From assembly GCA_014859805.1 (NCBI GenBank), contig JACUTN010000004.1, positions 1-21,088 on the forward strand: a stretch of DNA of 21,088 bases, read 5' to 3'. Source of the stretch: Candidatus Bathyarchaeota archaeon (GTDB lineage Archaea; Thermoproteota; Bathyarchaeia; Bathyarchaeales; Bathycorpusculaceae). Below, piece by piece: positions 6,981-13,226 of the stretch (its first letter is position 1; each line of letters begins with the position of its first letter). The notes under the pieces are model-generated. The model did no database searches. It was not told where the DNA came from and saw only the letters and a program-made list of their open reading frames with translations. Both the position numbers and the translations under genes were made by a program.

Positions 6981-7469
6981 GTAATAGTCAATAACTTTTT
7001 TCATTCTTTTCGGTGCAGCCTGTTTGATGGCAAGCTGTTTCAGTATCTTTATCACTTGAGGTTGAAAACGAGCTATATCAGTTAACGAGATTAACCCGAC
7101 TAAACGTTTTCCATTAACCACGGGCAACTTCTTAATCTTCATCTGAAACATCAATTTAACCGCCTCTTCCAAATCCATGCTGGGCTCAACAACAACCAAC
7201 GGGCTGCTCATAACATCCTTCACACTAGTCTTAGTGGCATCCTTCGCTTCTGCAACAATCCTCTTCAGCAAATCTCTCTCAGTTATTATACCCATAGCCT
7301 TCCCCTCCCTGACAGCGATTAAACATCCTATCTCAAACTTGTTCATCACTTCTGCTGCTTCTTTAACTGTTGCTTTTTCATCTATGGTTATTACTTCCTT
7401 CACCATTACGTCCTCAGCCTTCAGAGACAAGGGAGTTTCCTTCTTCTTCTCACCAGACAACAAATTCAC
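6972..7469 (-). CDS. CBS-domain pair protein
   Basis: The product is a stand-alone Bateman module of 165 residues. The first CBS motif runs from about 19 to 75 (AEDVMVKEVITIDEKATVKE ... IGCLIAVREGKAMGIITERD), the second from about 85 to 140 (SVKDVMSSPLVVVEPSMDLE ... IKKLPVVNGKRLVGLISLTD), followed by a basic C-terminal helix. Such proteins bind adenine nucleotides or SAM and act as sensors or as regulatory partners; the partner is unknown here. The open frame extends to 7562, but I place the start at GTG 7469 because a strong TATA box at 7491-7500 predicts transcription from about 7469, making a leaderless mRNA that begins at that GTG. The longer start would read through the promoter and into the tail of the ubiD pseudogene. 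TTG codons at residues 3 and 4 are less likely alternatives. Confidence 0.88.
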   Translation of the reverse strand: MNLLSGEKKKETPLSLKAEDVMVKEVITIDEKATVKEAAEVMNKFEIGCLIAVREGKAMGIITERDLLKRIVAEAKDATKTSVKDVMSSPLVVVEPSMDLEEAVKLMFQMKIKKLPVVNGKRLVGLISLTDIARFQPQVIKILKQLAIKQAAPKRMKKVIDYYVV

Positions 7470-7488
7470 CGACTTTATTTTTCCAAGT

Positions 7489-7500
7489 CTAATATATAAA
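7489..7500 (-). promoter_or_regulatory. TATA box of the CBS gene
   Basis: Minus-strand TTTATATATTAG is a near-ideal archaeal TATA element. Its centre is about 26 nt before GTG 7469, which supports leaderless transcription of the CBS gene and decides its start. Confidence 0.7.
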
Positions 7501-7524
7501 TTGGTGTGCACAAAATTTTGACGT

Positions 7525-8155
7525 TCACTGACCCAACAGCCTACGAACCAACCCTTCAACATACTTGCTCACAGGAATTTCTGCACGTTCAAACTTTTCC
7601 TTAGGCTTCGTTAACGGGCGAGCAGCGTCAACGCCCACTTGTTAAACCAGTCTCTTGGTCTACAGAAGAATCTAATGTTGAGTCTCGAACATTTTTTATG
7701 ACAATTAGGTCTTCGCTTGCTTGAAATCTGGTTGCAATCGCCCACTCCACATCTGAAACATCGTAAACGTCAACATCAAAATCCACAACCACCGCGTGCT
7801 TCAAGTTTGGATGCGCCGCGAAAGCAGCCAACAAAGCGTTTTTGCCATCACCTTCAAGTTGCTTTTCAACAGAGACAATAGCGTGAAGCCATCAGTTTCC
7901 GCCTAACGAAAGGTTGACAGCGTGAACTTTCGACACAACCTTTGAAACAGACTCCCACATTAATGCTTCACGCGGCAACCCATCAGAAGCCTGTGCTCAG
8001 ACCCAGACGGCAGAATTTCCTGATAAACAATCTTGTCCTTTATTGTCGCATTTCTTCATGATGAATGGAACTTCGAAACGGGTGGAAGCTCTATCTTCTA
8101 CGTGTAAAATTTTCCGTCTCTTTTCCATTTGTTTGAGGAAACTTCCTAGGCTGAT
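7525..8155 (-). pseudogene. UbiD-family decarboxylase, decayed
   Basis: UbiD enzymes are prenylated-FMN-dependent (de)carboxylases of about 420-490 residues. Pieces of one are found here in order on the minus strand. An N-terminal piece of about 39 residues (ISLGSFLKQMEKRRKILHVE onward, 8155 to about 8037) is followed by a gap where roughly half the protein is missing. The C-terminal part then has YQEILPSGSEHRLLMG, LPREALMWESVSKVV, WLHAIVSVEKQLEGDGKNAL, HAVVVDFDVDVYD, DVEWAIATRFQA and, last, VGVDAARPLTKPKEKFERAE down to a TGA at 7527-7525. Lesions visible: the initiator reads ATC at 8155-8153 where ATG is expected; an internal deletion near 8030; a frameshift near 7975-7981; an in-frame TGA at 7894-7892, where relatives usually have Cys before WLHA; and a frameshift near 7636-7641. 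It overlaps the end of the PAC4-like gene by 10 nt, so the two were probably once one operon. Confidence 0.88.
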
Positions 8156-8523
8156 GCCGTAGCTCCCTCTTTCTCGGGTTGGGTACCGACGACTTTTTCA
8201 AGCAACTTCAGCAAAATTGATTGACCCTGCATCTCATCAATGGTTTTCAAATACACGGAGACCAACGCTATCTTTTTCTTTCTGGAAGCCAAATGCTCAG
8301 CAAACATACGGGCTGAAATGATGTTCCTATCACCTAAAAGGACGGATGAGGAAGGTGGTCCCAGCAAATCTTGAGGTTTGGGCACAGCTATTGCCAGTGT
8401 TCCAAGCTTATCTTCGTTTTCACTTAAAAGAACAAAACATGAATTTTCCGTTTCCAAATACACCGCCAGAAAATGCACGTTCTGCTCAACTATTTCATCT
8501 TTAACAACTGCGGCACGTTCCAT
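8146..8523 (-). CDS. Proteasome assembly chaperone 4-like protein (putative)
   Basis: This 125-residue protein has no signal or membrane segment. The order of motifs is LGTLAIAVP at 40-48, SSSVLLGDRN at 58-67, a helix ISARMFAEHLASRKKK at 69-84, a strand IALVSVYL at 85-92, and a last helix SILLKLLEKVV. Eukaryotic PAC4/PSMG4 has the same layout as I recall it: a FGNLAVA-type strand, a STSLLGD loop, an AQRLARKTNKQVFVSYNL helix-strand and a final helix. PAC3-PAC4 helps assemble the proteasome alpha ring, and archaea carry 20S proteasomes, so a proteasome-related role is plausible but inferred from motif order alone. GTGAGG sits five bases before the ATG. The C-terminal tail (GTQPEKEGATASA) looks disordered. 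The decayed ubiD gene began inside its 3' end; nth diverges on the other side. Confidence 0.5.
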   Translation of the reverse strand: MERAAVVKDEIVEQNVHFLAVYLETENSCFVLLSENEDKLGTLAIAVPKPQDLLGPPSSSVLLGDRNIISARMFAEHLASRKKKIALVSVYLKTIDEMQGQSILLKLLEKVVGTQPEKEGATASA

Positions 8524-8564
8524 AACGAATCCTCACACTTGTTTATTAGCTTCATGCACTCACT

Positions 8565-8593
8565 ATTTATTGTTTTCAAGGGTGCTATAATAA
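8565..8593. promoter_or_regulatory. Divergent promoter region, PAC4-like gene and nth
   Basis: Only 70 bp separate the two divergent ATGs. CTATTTATTG at about 8566-8575 can be read as a TATA box for rightward nth, and its complement CAATAAATAG for the leftward gene. GGGTG at 8580-8584 is a possible ribosome-binding site for nth. Confidence 0.35.
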
Positions 8594-9250
8594 ATGTTGA
8601 AAAATCGGGCAGAAAAAATTCTTCGAACACTCCAAAAAACTTTCACGTCGCCAAAATGGACAACCTCCGATAGAGACCCCTTCAAAACATTAATCGTAAC
8701 GATAATTTCACAAAACACCACAGACAAAAACACAGCCAAAGCCTTCGAAAACCTTTCGAATCAATTCCAAATAACACCCGAAGCATTAGCGAACGCTAAA
8801 ACATGCAAAATTGAAGAATGCTTGAAAGTGGCTGGCTTGTACAGAAACAAAGCCAAAACAATAAAACAAGTTTCAAAAATCATCATAAAAAATTTTCAGG
8901 GAGACTTAACACAAGTACTGTCACTGCCCTTCGAAGAAGCAAGGAAAGCCCTTCTGCAACTTCCAGGAGTTGGACCAAAAACAGCCGACGTTGTTTTACT
9001 CTTCTGTGCAGAAAAACCCACAATCCCTGTTGACACTCATGTTAATCGCGTATCAAAACGATTAGGTCTAGCGCCAAAGAACGGAGACTATGAAGCCATT
9101 CGCAAATCACTTCAAAAACTCTACGATCCAAAAGACTACTTATCGATTCATATCCTACTGATTTCGCTAGGTAGAACACATTGCAAGGCTAGAAATCCCT
9201 TATGTACACAATGCCCAGTGAATATGCTTTGTCCATCAAGGCATGTTTAG
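8594..9250 (+). CDS. nth: Endonuclease III (DNA glycosylase/AP lyase)
   Basis: Nth removes oxidised pyrimidines and cuts the resulting abasic site in base-excision repair. The 218-residue protein has the family's usual length and landmarks: IISQNTTDKNT at 37-47, the helix-hairpin-helix LLQLPGVGPKTADVV at 120-134 with catalytic Lys129, and PVDTHVNRVSKRLGL at 145-159 with catalytic Asp147. The C-terminal [4Fe-4S] ligands are Cys197, Cys204, Cys207 and Cys213 with C-x6-C-x2-C-x5-C spacing. The ATG start with GGGTG nine bases upstream gives the expected N-terminus. It is monocistronic: divergent from the PAC4-like gene and convergent with the polynucleotide kinase. The 78 bp that follow it (9251-9328) hold nothing I recognise. 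Confidence 0.95.
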   Translation: MLKNRAEKILRTLQKTFTSPKWTTSDRDPFKTLIVTIISQNTTDKNTAKAFENLSNQFQITPEALANAKTCKIEECLKVAGLYRNKAKTIKQVSKIIIKNFQGDLTQVLSLPFEEARKALLQLPGVGPKTADVVLLFCAEKPTIPVDTHVNRVSKRLGLAPKNGDYEAIRKSLQKLYDPKDYLSIHILLISLGRTHCKARNPLCTQCPVNMLCPSRHV

Positions 9251-9328
9251 GATAATAAATGACTGGAGCATAGAAAATCTACAGCGATTTTCTCCTCAGG
9301 TCAGAGTACGCTTTCCAAGATGGATTTC

Positions 9329-10642
9329 TCAAAAGAGGTTTTCAAACGTTAAGTCTGACTGGTTTTCTTCTGTGAAAATCGGAGTTTCTTTCAAGTTCTC
9401 ATCCAGTTTAACTCTTCCCACAGTGACTATCGAAATTTTTTCGGAGACAGGTGTATAGATTTTCATAACGTTCCTTCTGTAATCAATTTCTCGCAGAGAA
9501 CCTATTCCAAGGAAATTCCGTTCATCATCGTACAAAGCAATAAGCAAGCCCTTTTCCTCACCCTTGTGAACCACTACAACCTTCTTCTTTGTGATTTCTT
9601 CCACCTTCTTGATGTTTTCCGAATCTATCCAACGTCTTTTGCCAATAACAATGCAGATTTTGTCGCACAATTCTGCAAGATGCAACGGTTTCATTCCCAG
9701 AAGACTATAGATTTTTCCTGCCTGTGCCATGTTTCCATAGTTCCTCCCTAGGCCAATTAACTCATCTTCTTCGATTTTCAACCAACTTAGAGGAATAGTC
9801 TTAACCTTGGCGTTTCTCAAATATTTTATATATCCAAGCTCCCGCAAACTTCTGCGTTTTTCTGTACTCCTTTGCCTTATAGCTGAGGGTGAATCCACAC
9901 TCATTTTTCTGAACTTTTGAAGGGCTTCTAAAAGAGATGCCAATTCATCTTTTTGTTGTATACATAAAATGATGTTAGGGTTAAGCTTCTCGGCGAGTTG
10001 AAGCTTGTACTTAACAGCGTCTTCTCCTTCAACCCAACCGTCAGTATTTACAATGACGAAATCTGGATTATTGCTTAAAATCTTCTGTTTTGATGAGGCT
10101 AGGCCTTCTAGCACCTTGTTAATGGCTCTGTTTGGCGAGGTGAAACCAACAAAAAAAGCGTTTTTTGCACGTAAGCCAAACAAGTCCGTTAATGGTTTAG
10201 TTACAAAGGCATAAGAAACACTGCAAGGCGGGCCAATATCCGACTGACCTAAGTCTCCATCTAGAATTGCTACTTTCTGTCCTTCATTAAGCAATTTGTT
10301 AATCAGGAACGTACAGAAGCTTGTCTTTCCAGAATCAACAGCGCCAATCACCATTGCAGTAAAGGGCTTAACTTGAGAGTTTAACAATTCTTCGAATGCT
10401 TGAAACCATGAGGATGGAATGGTGTCTCCATCTACCTCCTCGACGTTTGTGCTTTCTCCCACTGAAATGTCAAACGTGGCTTTTTCCTTAACAGCAAAGG
10501 GCAGCCTTTTTCCTTCTCTTACCACAATCTTTCTCATGTTTCTCAATCTGGCACCAAATACTTCTACTTTACCTGAAACCACTGAAGCAGAAGCTGGGCC
10601 GTCAATCAATAGTGTTTTCCCGCTTTCAATTGTTCGATTCAT
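9329..10642 (-). CDS. Clp1/Grc3-type polynucleotide 5'-kinase
   Basis: Clp1/Grc3 kinases phosphorylate the 5'-OH end of RNA (in archaea also DNA) using a P-loop. The 437-residue protein has a beta-rich N-terminal domain (about 1-85, with GPASASVVSGKVEVFGARL). The kinase domain follows, with Walker A IGAVDSGKTSFC at 99-110 and the Clp1-type DGDLGQSDIGPP at 128-139, where Asp and Gln contact metal and substrate. VGFTSPNRA is near 190, VIVNTDGW near 225, and the lid helix with SAIRQRSTEKRRSLREL near 285. A C-terminal beta domain ends the chain. In archaea these kinases may act in tRNA splicing or RNA repair. The ATG lies inside the end of the RNase H-fold gene (17-nt overlap), with GGAGGG at 10654-10649 six bases upstream, so the pair is co-expressed. 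An inner GTP-binding role is unlikely. Confidence 0.88.
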   Translation of the reverse strand: MNRTIESGKTLLIDGPASASVVSGKVEVFGARLRNMRKIVVREGKRLPFAVKEKATFDISVGESTNVEEVDGDTIPSSWFQAFEELLNSQVKPFTAMVIGAVDSGKTSFCTFLINKLLNEGQKVAILDGDLGQSDIGPPCSVSYAFVTKPLTDLFGLRAKNAFFVGFTSPNRAINKVLEGLASSKQKILSNNPDFVIVNTDGWVEGEDAVKYKLQLAEKLNPNIILCIQQKDELASLLEALQKFRKMSVDSPSAIRQRSTEKRRSLRELGYIKYLRNAKVKTIPLSWLKIEEDELIGLGRNYGNMAQAGKIYSLLGMKPLHLAELCDKICIVIGKRRWIDSENIKKVEEITKKKVVVVHKGEEKGLLIALYDDERNFLGIGSLREIDYRRNVMKIYTPVSEKISIVTVGRVKLDENLKETPIFTEENQSDLTFENLF

Positions 10643-11279
10643 TGTTTTCCCTCCGTGTAAATGTATGACCGTTTCTTCCAGCGATTTTCATGGCTGAGAC
10701 AATATCCCTTAATCCTCTTCTATGCTTAGTCTCACTTATGTAGCGATTGGTTCCTGCCTCTCTCACGCTCTGCAACACCACGTTTGAAGGCAGTATTTCA
10801 TCTAAAGCCCGCAAAATTTCATCTTTATATTCCGGGACTCCGTCGCCGATTTTCACCAAAACAGAGGTTACAGGATCGCTTTTGAAGTTTTTAAGAACAC
10901 TTTTTATTTTATCTAGTGTTTCTTCAATGCTGAAACAATTTCCTGTTTCAACAACGTTACCATCTGCTAGAACTGCTAATCCGAAAACTTCGCCGGGATC
11001 TACGCCGATAACTATTTTTTCATAACGTTCTTTTCCTTGGGCAATTTGCATTGCCTGATTTATTAGCAATTCAGGCGCCATTTCTTCTTTTAGGGTTAGA
11101 ATTTTCTCATGTTTTATGAGGGGTCGCTCCTTTTCTGTGGTTATAACAACCTTAACCTGTATGGGAATGCGTTCATTTGGGGTTAGACTCAAAAACGGCA
11201 CTTTCTTCTTTTTCAACTCACTAACTATTACGTAATAGGCTTTTCCTGAAACTGTTGCCACGGCTATCTTCGCTTTCAT
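10626..11279 (-). CDS. RNase H/RuvC-fold putative nuclease, uncharacterised
   Basis: The 217-residue protein has an N-terminal alpha/beta segment (about 1-80) and then an RNase H-like core that opens with KIVIGVDPGEVFGLAVLADG at about 88-107. Asp93 sits where RuvC/YqgF-type resolvases carry the first metal ligand. Later landmarks are SVLVKIGDGVPEYKDEIL (Asp146, Glu150 region), VVLQSVREAGTNRYI (Glu173) and KHRRGLRDIVSAMKIAG with Asp192 in the last helix. That is the expected order D-...-E-...-D of a RuvC-type active site. Nuclease or resolvase activity is inferred from the fold. Starting at ATG 11279, it may be leaderless because CTATAAAG at 11309-11302 is about 26 nt upstream. It is the first gene of a pair with the polynucleotide kinase and diverges from radB. 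I do not know a tested function for this family. Confidence 0.65.
   Translation of the reverse strand: MKAKIAVATVSGKAYYVIVSELKKKKVPFLSLTPNERIPIQVKVVITTEKERPLIKHEKILTLKEEMAPELLINQAMQIAQGKERYEKIVIGVDPGEVFGLAVLADGNVVETGNCFSIEETLDKIKSVLKNFKSDPVTSVLVKIGDGVPEYKDEILRALDEILPSNVVLQSVREAGTNRYISETKHRRGLRDIVSAMKIAGRNGHTFTRRENNESNN
10649..10654 (-). promoter_or_regulatory. Shine-Dalgarno site inside the upstream gene
   Basis: GGAGGG on the minus strand lies within the coding region of the RNase H-fold gene, six bases from the kinase ATG. It fixes that start and shows the two genes are read from one mRNA. Confidence 0.7.
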
Positions 11280-11301
11280 ATTGCTTTCCTATCTGTATTA
11301 T

Positions 11302-11327
11302 CTTTATAGCATAAAACAAAATATTAG
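11302..11327. promoter_or_regulatory. Divergent TATA elements between RNase H-fold gene and radB
   Basis: CTTTATAG at 11302-11309 reads CTATAAAG on the minus strand and predicts a start at about 11280, one base before the minus-strand ATG. For rightward transcription, AATATTA at about 11320-11326 predicts a start near 11349, at the radB ATG. Both genes may therefore be leaderless. Confidence 0.45.
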
Positions 11328-11348
11328 TTTCGCTGTTTATATTCGTTG

Positions 11349-12059
11349 ATGTGGATAGGTGTGCTACACAATATTCGAACAGGCTGCAAAACGATTGATG
11401 AAATTCTGGAAGGTGGTATTCCGAACCGAAAAGTCAGCTTAATTTATGGTGAGGCGGAAACTGGGAAAACGACCTTGGCTATGCAATGCGCACTCAACTG
11501 TGCAAGGCAAAAATACAAAACATTGTTTGTGGATTGTGACGGCACATTTTCGGCGCAAAGGCTTTCCCAAATCGCCTTAAAAGAATTCAAAGATATTTCA
11601 GAGTTGATAATTTTAATGAAACCAAACGATTTTAGTGAACAAACAATAGTTATAGACCGACTGACAGATTACATAACTAAAAGCTTCGGACTCGTAGTTA
11701 TTGACACTCTCACATCTCTTTATCGCGCTGAAATTGCAGAGTATCCTGAAAAAACATTCAACCTAAACCGAGAACTGAACAGACAAATGGCGTGTTTAGC
11801 ACAAATTGCCAAAACCCATAAAATCGTAGTTTTAACAACAAGTCAAGTGCGAAGCGTCTTCAACGAAGCCCTTGTAAGCATAGAACCCGTAGCTACTAGA
11901 GTTTTAAGATTCTGGGCAGACATTATCATCGCTATGAAACCTACTGAGAATCCGCAAATAATCAGGGCGATTCTGGAAAAAAACCCCAAAAAAGTGCTGC
12001 CAGCAACTTGCCACCTAAAAATAGAAGAGACAGGAATACATGAATGTCTAATTCACTAA
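11349..12059 (+). CDS. radB: DNA repair and recombination protein RadB
   Basis: RadB is the short archaeal RecA/Rad51 paralogue that assists RadA. The 236-residue protein consists of the ATPase core without the N-terminal helix-hairpin-helix domain of RadA. It opens with RTGCKTIDEILEGGIPNRKV, followed by Walker A YGEAETGKTT at 33-42. FVDCDG lies near 76 and Walker B LVVIDTLTSLYR near 125, and the DNA-binding-loop region and VVLTTSQVRS follow at about 160. It ends with a short beta segment, LKIEETGIHECLIH. Three starts are close together: TTG 11346, ATG 11349 and GTG 11361. I prefer ATG 11349 because a TATA-like element predicts transcription at that point; there is no strong ribosome-binding site. 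carS begins 13 bp after the stop and is probably cotranscribed. Confidence 0.85.
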   Translation: MWIGVLHNIRTGCKTIDEILEGGIPNRKVSLIYGEAETGKTTLAMQCALNCARQKYKTLFVDCDGTFSAQRLSQIALKEFKDISELIILMKPNDFSEQTIVIDRLTDYITKSFGLVVIDTLTSLYRAEIAEYPEKTFNLNRELNRQMACLAQIAKTHKIVVLTTSQVRSVFNEALVSIEPVATRVLRFWADIIIAMKPTENPQIIRAILEKNPKKVLPATCHLKIEETGIHECLIH

Positions 12060-12071
12060 TGGTTGTGTAAA

Positions 12072-12572
12072 ATGGAACTAGCACGACTAATCATTGAAGC
12101 GCTGAAGTTTATATTTCCGGCGTACTGTGCCAATGCTGTACCAGTAATCACTGGTGGTGGTCTTGCTCTGGACTTTGGGAAAAAATTTTTTGATGGAAAG
12201 CCGATTTTTGGGAAGAACAAAACTTTTCGAGGCTTCTTTTCTGGATTGGCTGTTGGAACGGCTGTTGGTTTTGTAGAAAGTGTATTTTTCAACTATCACA
12301 TCACATTTGGCTTATTACTATCTTTAGGAGCTTTATTCGGAGACTTAACCGGAGCCTTCACAAAGAGAAGGCTTGGGCTATCTCCTGGTGACTTGTTGCC
12401 TGTTGTTGATCAAGTCAATTTTGTAATAGGGGCAATTCTGTTCTCTCTCCCCATTTGTCTACACACACTATCTTGGGAGCTTCTAGCCGCTGTTTTAATT
12501 GTAACTCCCCCCATACACTTGTTAACGAATTTTGTAGCATACAAACTGGGTCTAAAAAGCAATCCTTGGTAA
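12072..12572 (+). CDS. carS: CDP-archaeol synthase
   Basis: CarS transfers CMP from CTP to unsaturated archaetidic acid, making CDP-archaeol, the branch point for polar head groups of archaeal ether lipids. This is a firm marker that the window is archaeal. The 166-residue integral membrane protein shows the family signature in order: FPAYCANAVPVITGGG at 15-30, LDFGKKFFDGKPIFGKNKTF at 33-52, then RGFFSGLAVG. A cytoplasmic loop holds FGDLTGAFTKRRLGLSPGD, and the last helices carry PPIHLLTNFVAYKLGLKSNP. About five membrane helices fit the known topology. ATG 12072 is preferred to TTG 12063 because the conserved region starts shortly after it. The stop is only 5 bp from the stop of the convergent OST3/6-like gene. 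Confidence 0.94.
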   Translation: MELARLIIEALKFIFPAYCANAVPVITGGGLALDFGKKFFDGKPIFGKNKTFRGFFSGLAVGTAVGFVESVFFNYHITFGLLLSLGALFGDLTGAFTKRRLGLSPGDLLPVVDQVNFVIGAILFSLPICLHTLSWELLAAVLIVTPPIHLLTNFVAYKLGLKSNPW

Positions 12573-12577
12573 AACTT

Positions 12578-13024
12578 TCACCGGCCCATTTTTATCTGTA
12601 TTGTGGTTTCAAGGAATATGTATGCCATAACCAGAAAGACTACACCTATCAGAAACATCAGATAGGCTTGTCTTGGCTTGTAAGCATATTTTGTACTTTG
12701 ATACATGGCTATTGCTCCGATGATGCCCAGCGAATAGAGAGTCATAGCGATAATACTGTCGGTTATAAATTGTTCCGATAGTTGCGGGTAAAGAAAAATG
12801 AAGCGTCCACCACCAGGAAGCTCCACATAAGCTGATGGAAGTGGCCTATTTATTACATCGTAGAGGCCTCCTCCGAAGAGAAATATGGCTGCAGCTATGA
12901 CTATTGCTGAAAGAACCATGGTGGACGGCTTTGTTGTTGAAATTTTTCTATAGAATCTGTTTATGGAATAGGATAATGATGATATTCTTCTCTTAACCTT
13001 GCGTGACACTTTATTTTTCACCAC
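12578..13024 (-). CDS. OST3/OST6 (MagT1/TUSC3)-like membrane protein without thioredoxin domain (putative)
   Basis: The 148-residue protein has a strongly basic N-terminus (1-33), a first membrane helix at about 36-54, an external loop at 55-87, and helices at about 88-109 and 119-139. The loop and its flanks read GGGLYDVINRPLPSAYVE and then FIFLYPQLSEQFITDSIIAM. OST3/OST6 proteins, as I recall them, have the same order: GxMxxxIRGPPY, a short loop, then a SQxQFVAExxIV segment leading into a helix. In eukaryotes these subunits join STT3 and carry a lumenal thioredoxin domain, which is absent here. The window's aglB provides a possible partner. This assignment rests on my motif comparison and is not certain; otherwise it is an unknown three-helix protein. 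The start is GTG 13024, overlapping the zinc-finger gene by 14 nt. Confidence 0.5.
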   Translation of the reverse strand: MVKNKVSRKVKRRISSLSYSINRFYRKISTTKPSTMVLSAIVIAAAIFLFGGGLYDVINRPLPSAYVELPGGGRFIFLYPQLSEQFITDSIIAMTLYSLGIIGAIAMYQSTKYAYKPRQAYLMFLIGVVFLVMAYIFLETTIQIKMGR

Positions 13025-13226
13025 TTTTAATTAAATGCTCCGCCACTTCCTTAGTCCATTCTCCTGTTAGTGGATTCTTAACAATCTCACTTAAATACTC
13101 TTTCCAAGAGATTTCTAATGCCTTTTTCCATTCACCATATTTTTTATTAATGCTTTCATAAGCCTTCGCATGTAGTTCGCAGTAACTTTTTTCGTCAGTC
13201 TCTCTACTGCATATTACGCATTTCAA
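13011..13226 (-). CDS. Small zinc-finger protein, function unknown
   Basis: The 71-residue product begins MKCVICSRETDEKSYCELHA. It has CxxC at residues 3-6 and C-x2-H at 16-19, enough for one zinc ion. The rest is a charged helical region with repeated Trp/Tyr (YGEWKKALEISWKEYLSEIV) and ends NPLTGEWTKEVAEHLIKSGEK. The start is TTG 13226 with GAGGAG at 13240-13235 eight bases upstream, inside the last codons of topA, so the gene is translated from the topA mRNA. Small proteins of this pattern recur in TACK and Asgard archaea next to informational genes, as I recall. A DNA or RNA contact role is a guess. It overlaps topA by 23 nt and the membrane protein gene by 14 nt. Confidence 0.7.
   Translation of the reverse strand: MKCVICSRETDEKSYCELHAKAYESINKKYGEWKKALEISWKEYLSEIVKNPLTGEWTKEVAEHLIKSGEK

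Noticed and set aside
7892..7894. In-frame TGA at a cysteine position in the ubiD relic as a selenocysteine codon
   Set aside because: The gene also has frameshifts, a large deletion and a lost start codon, so a plain nonsense change is the simpler reading; no SECIS-like structure was seen.
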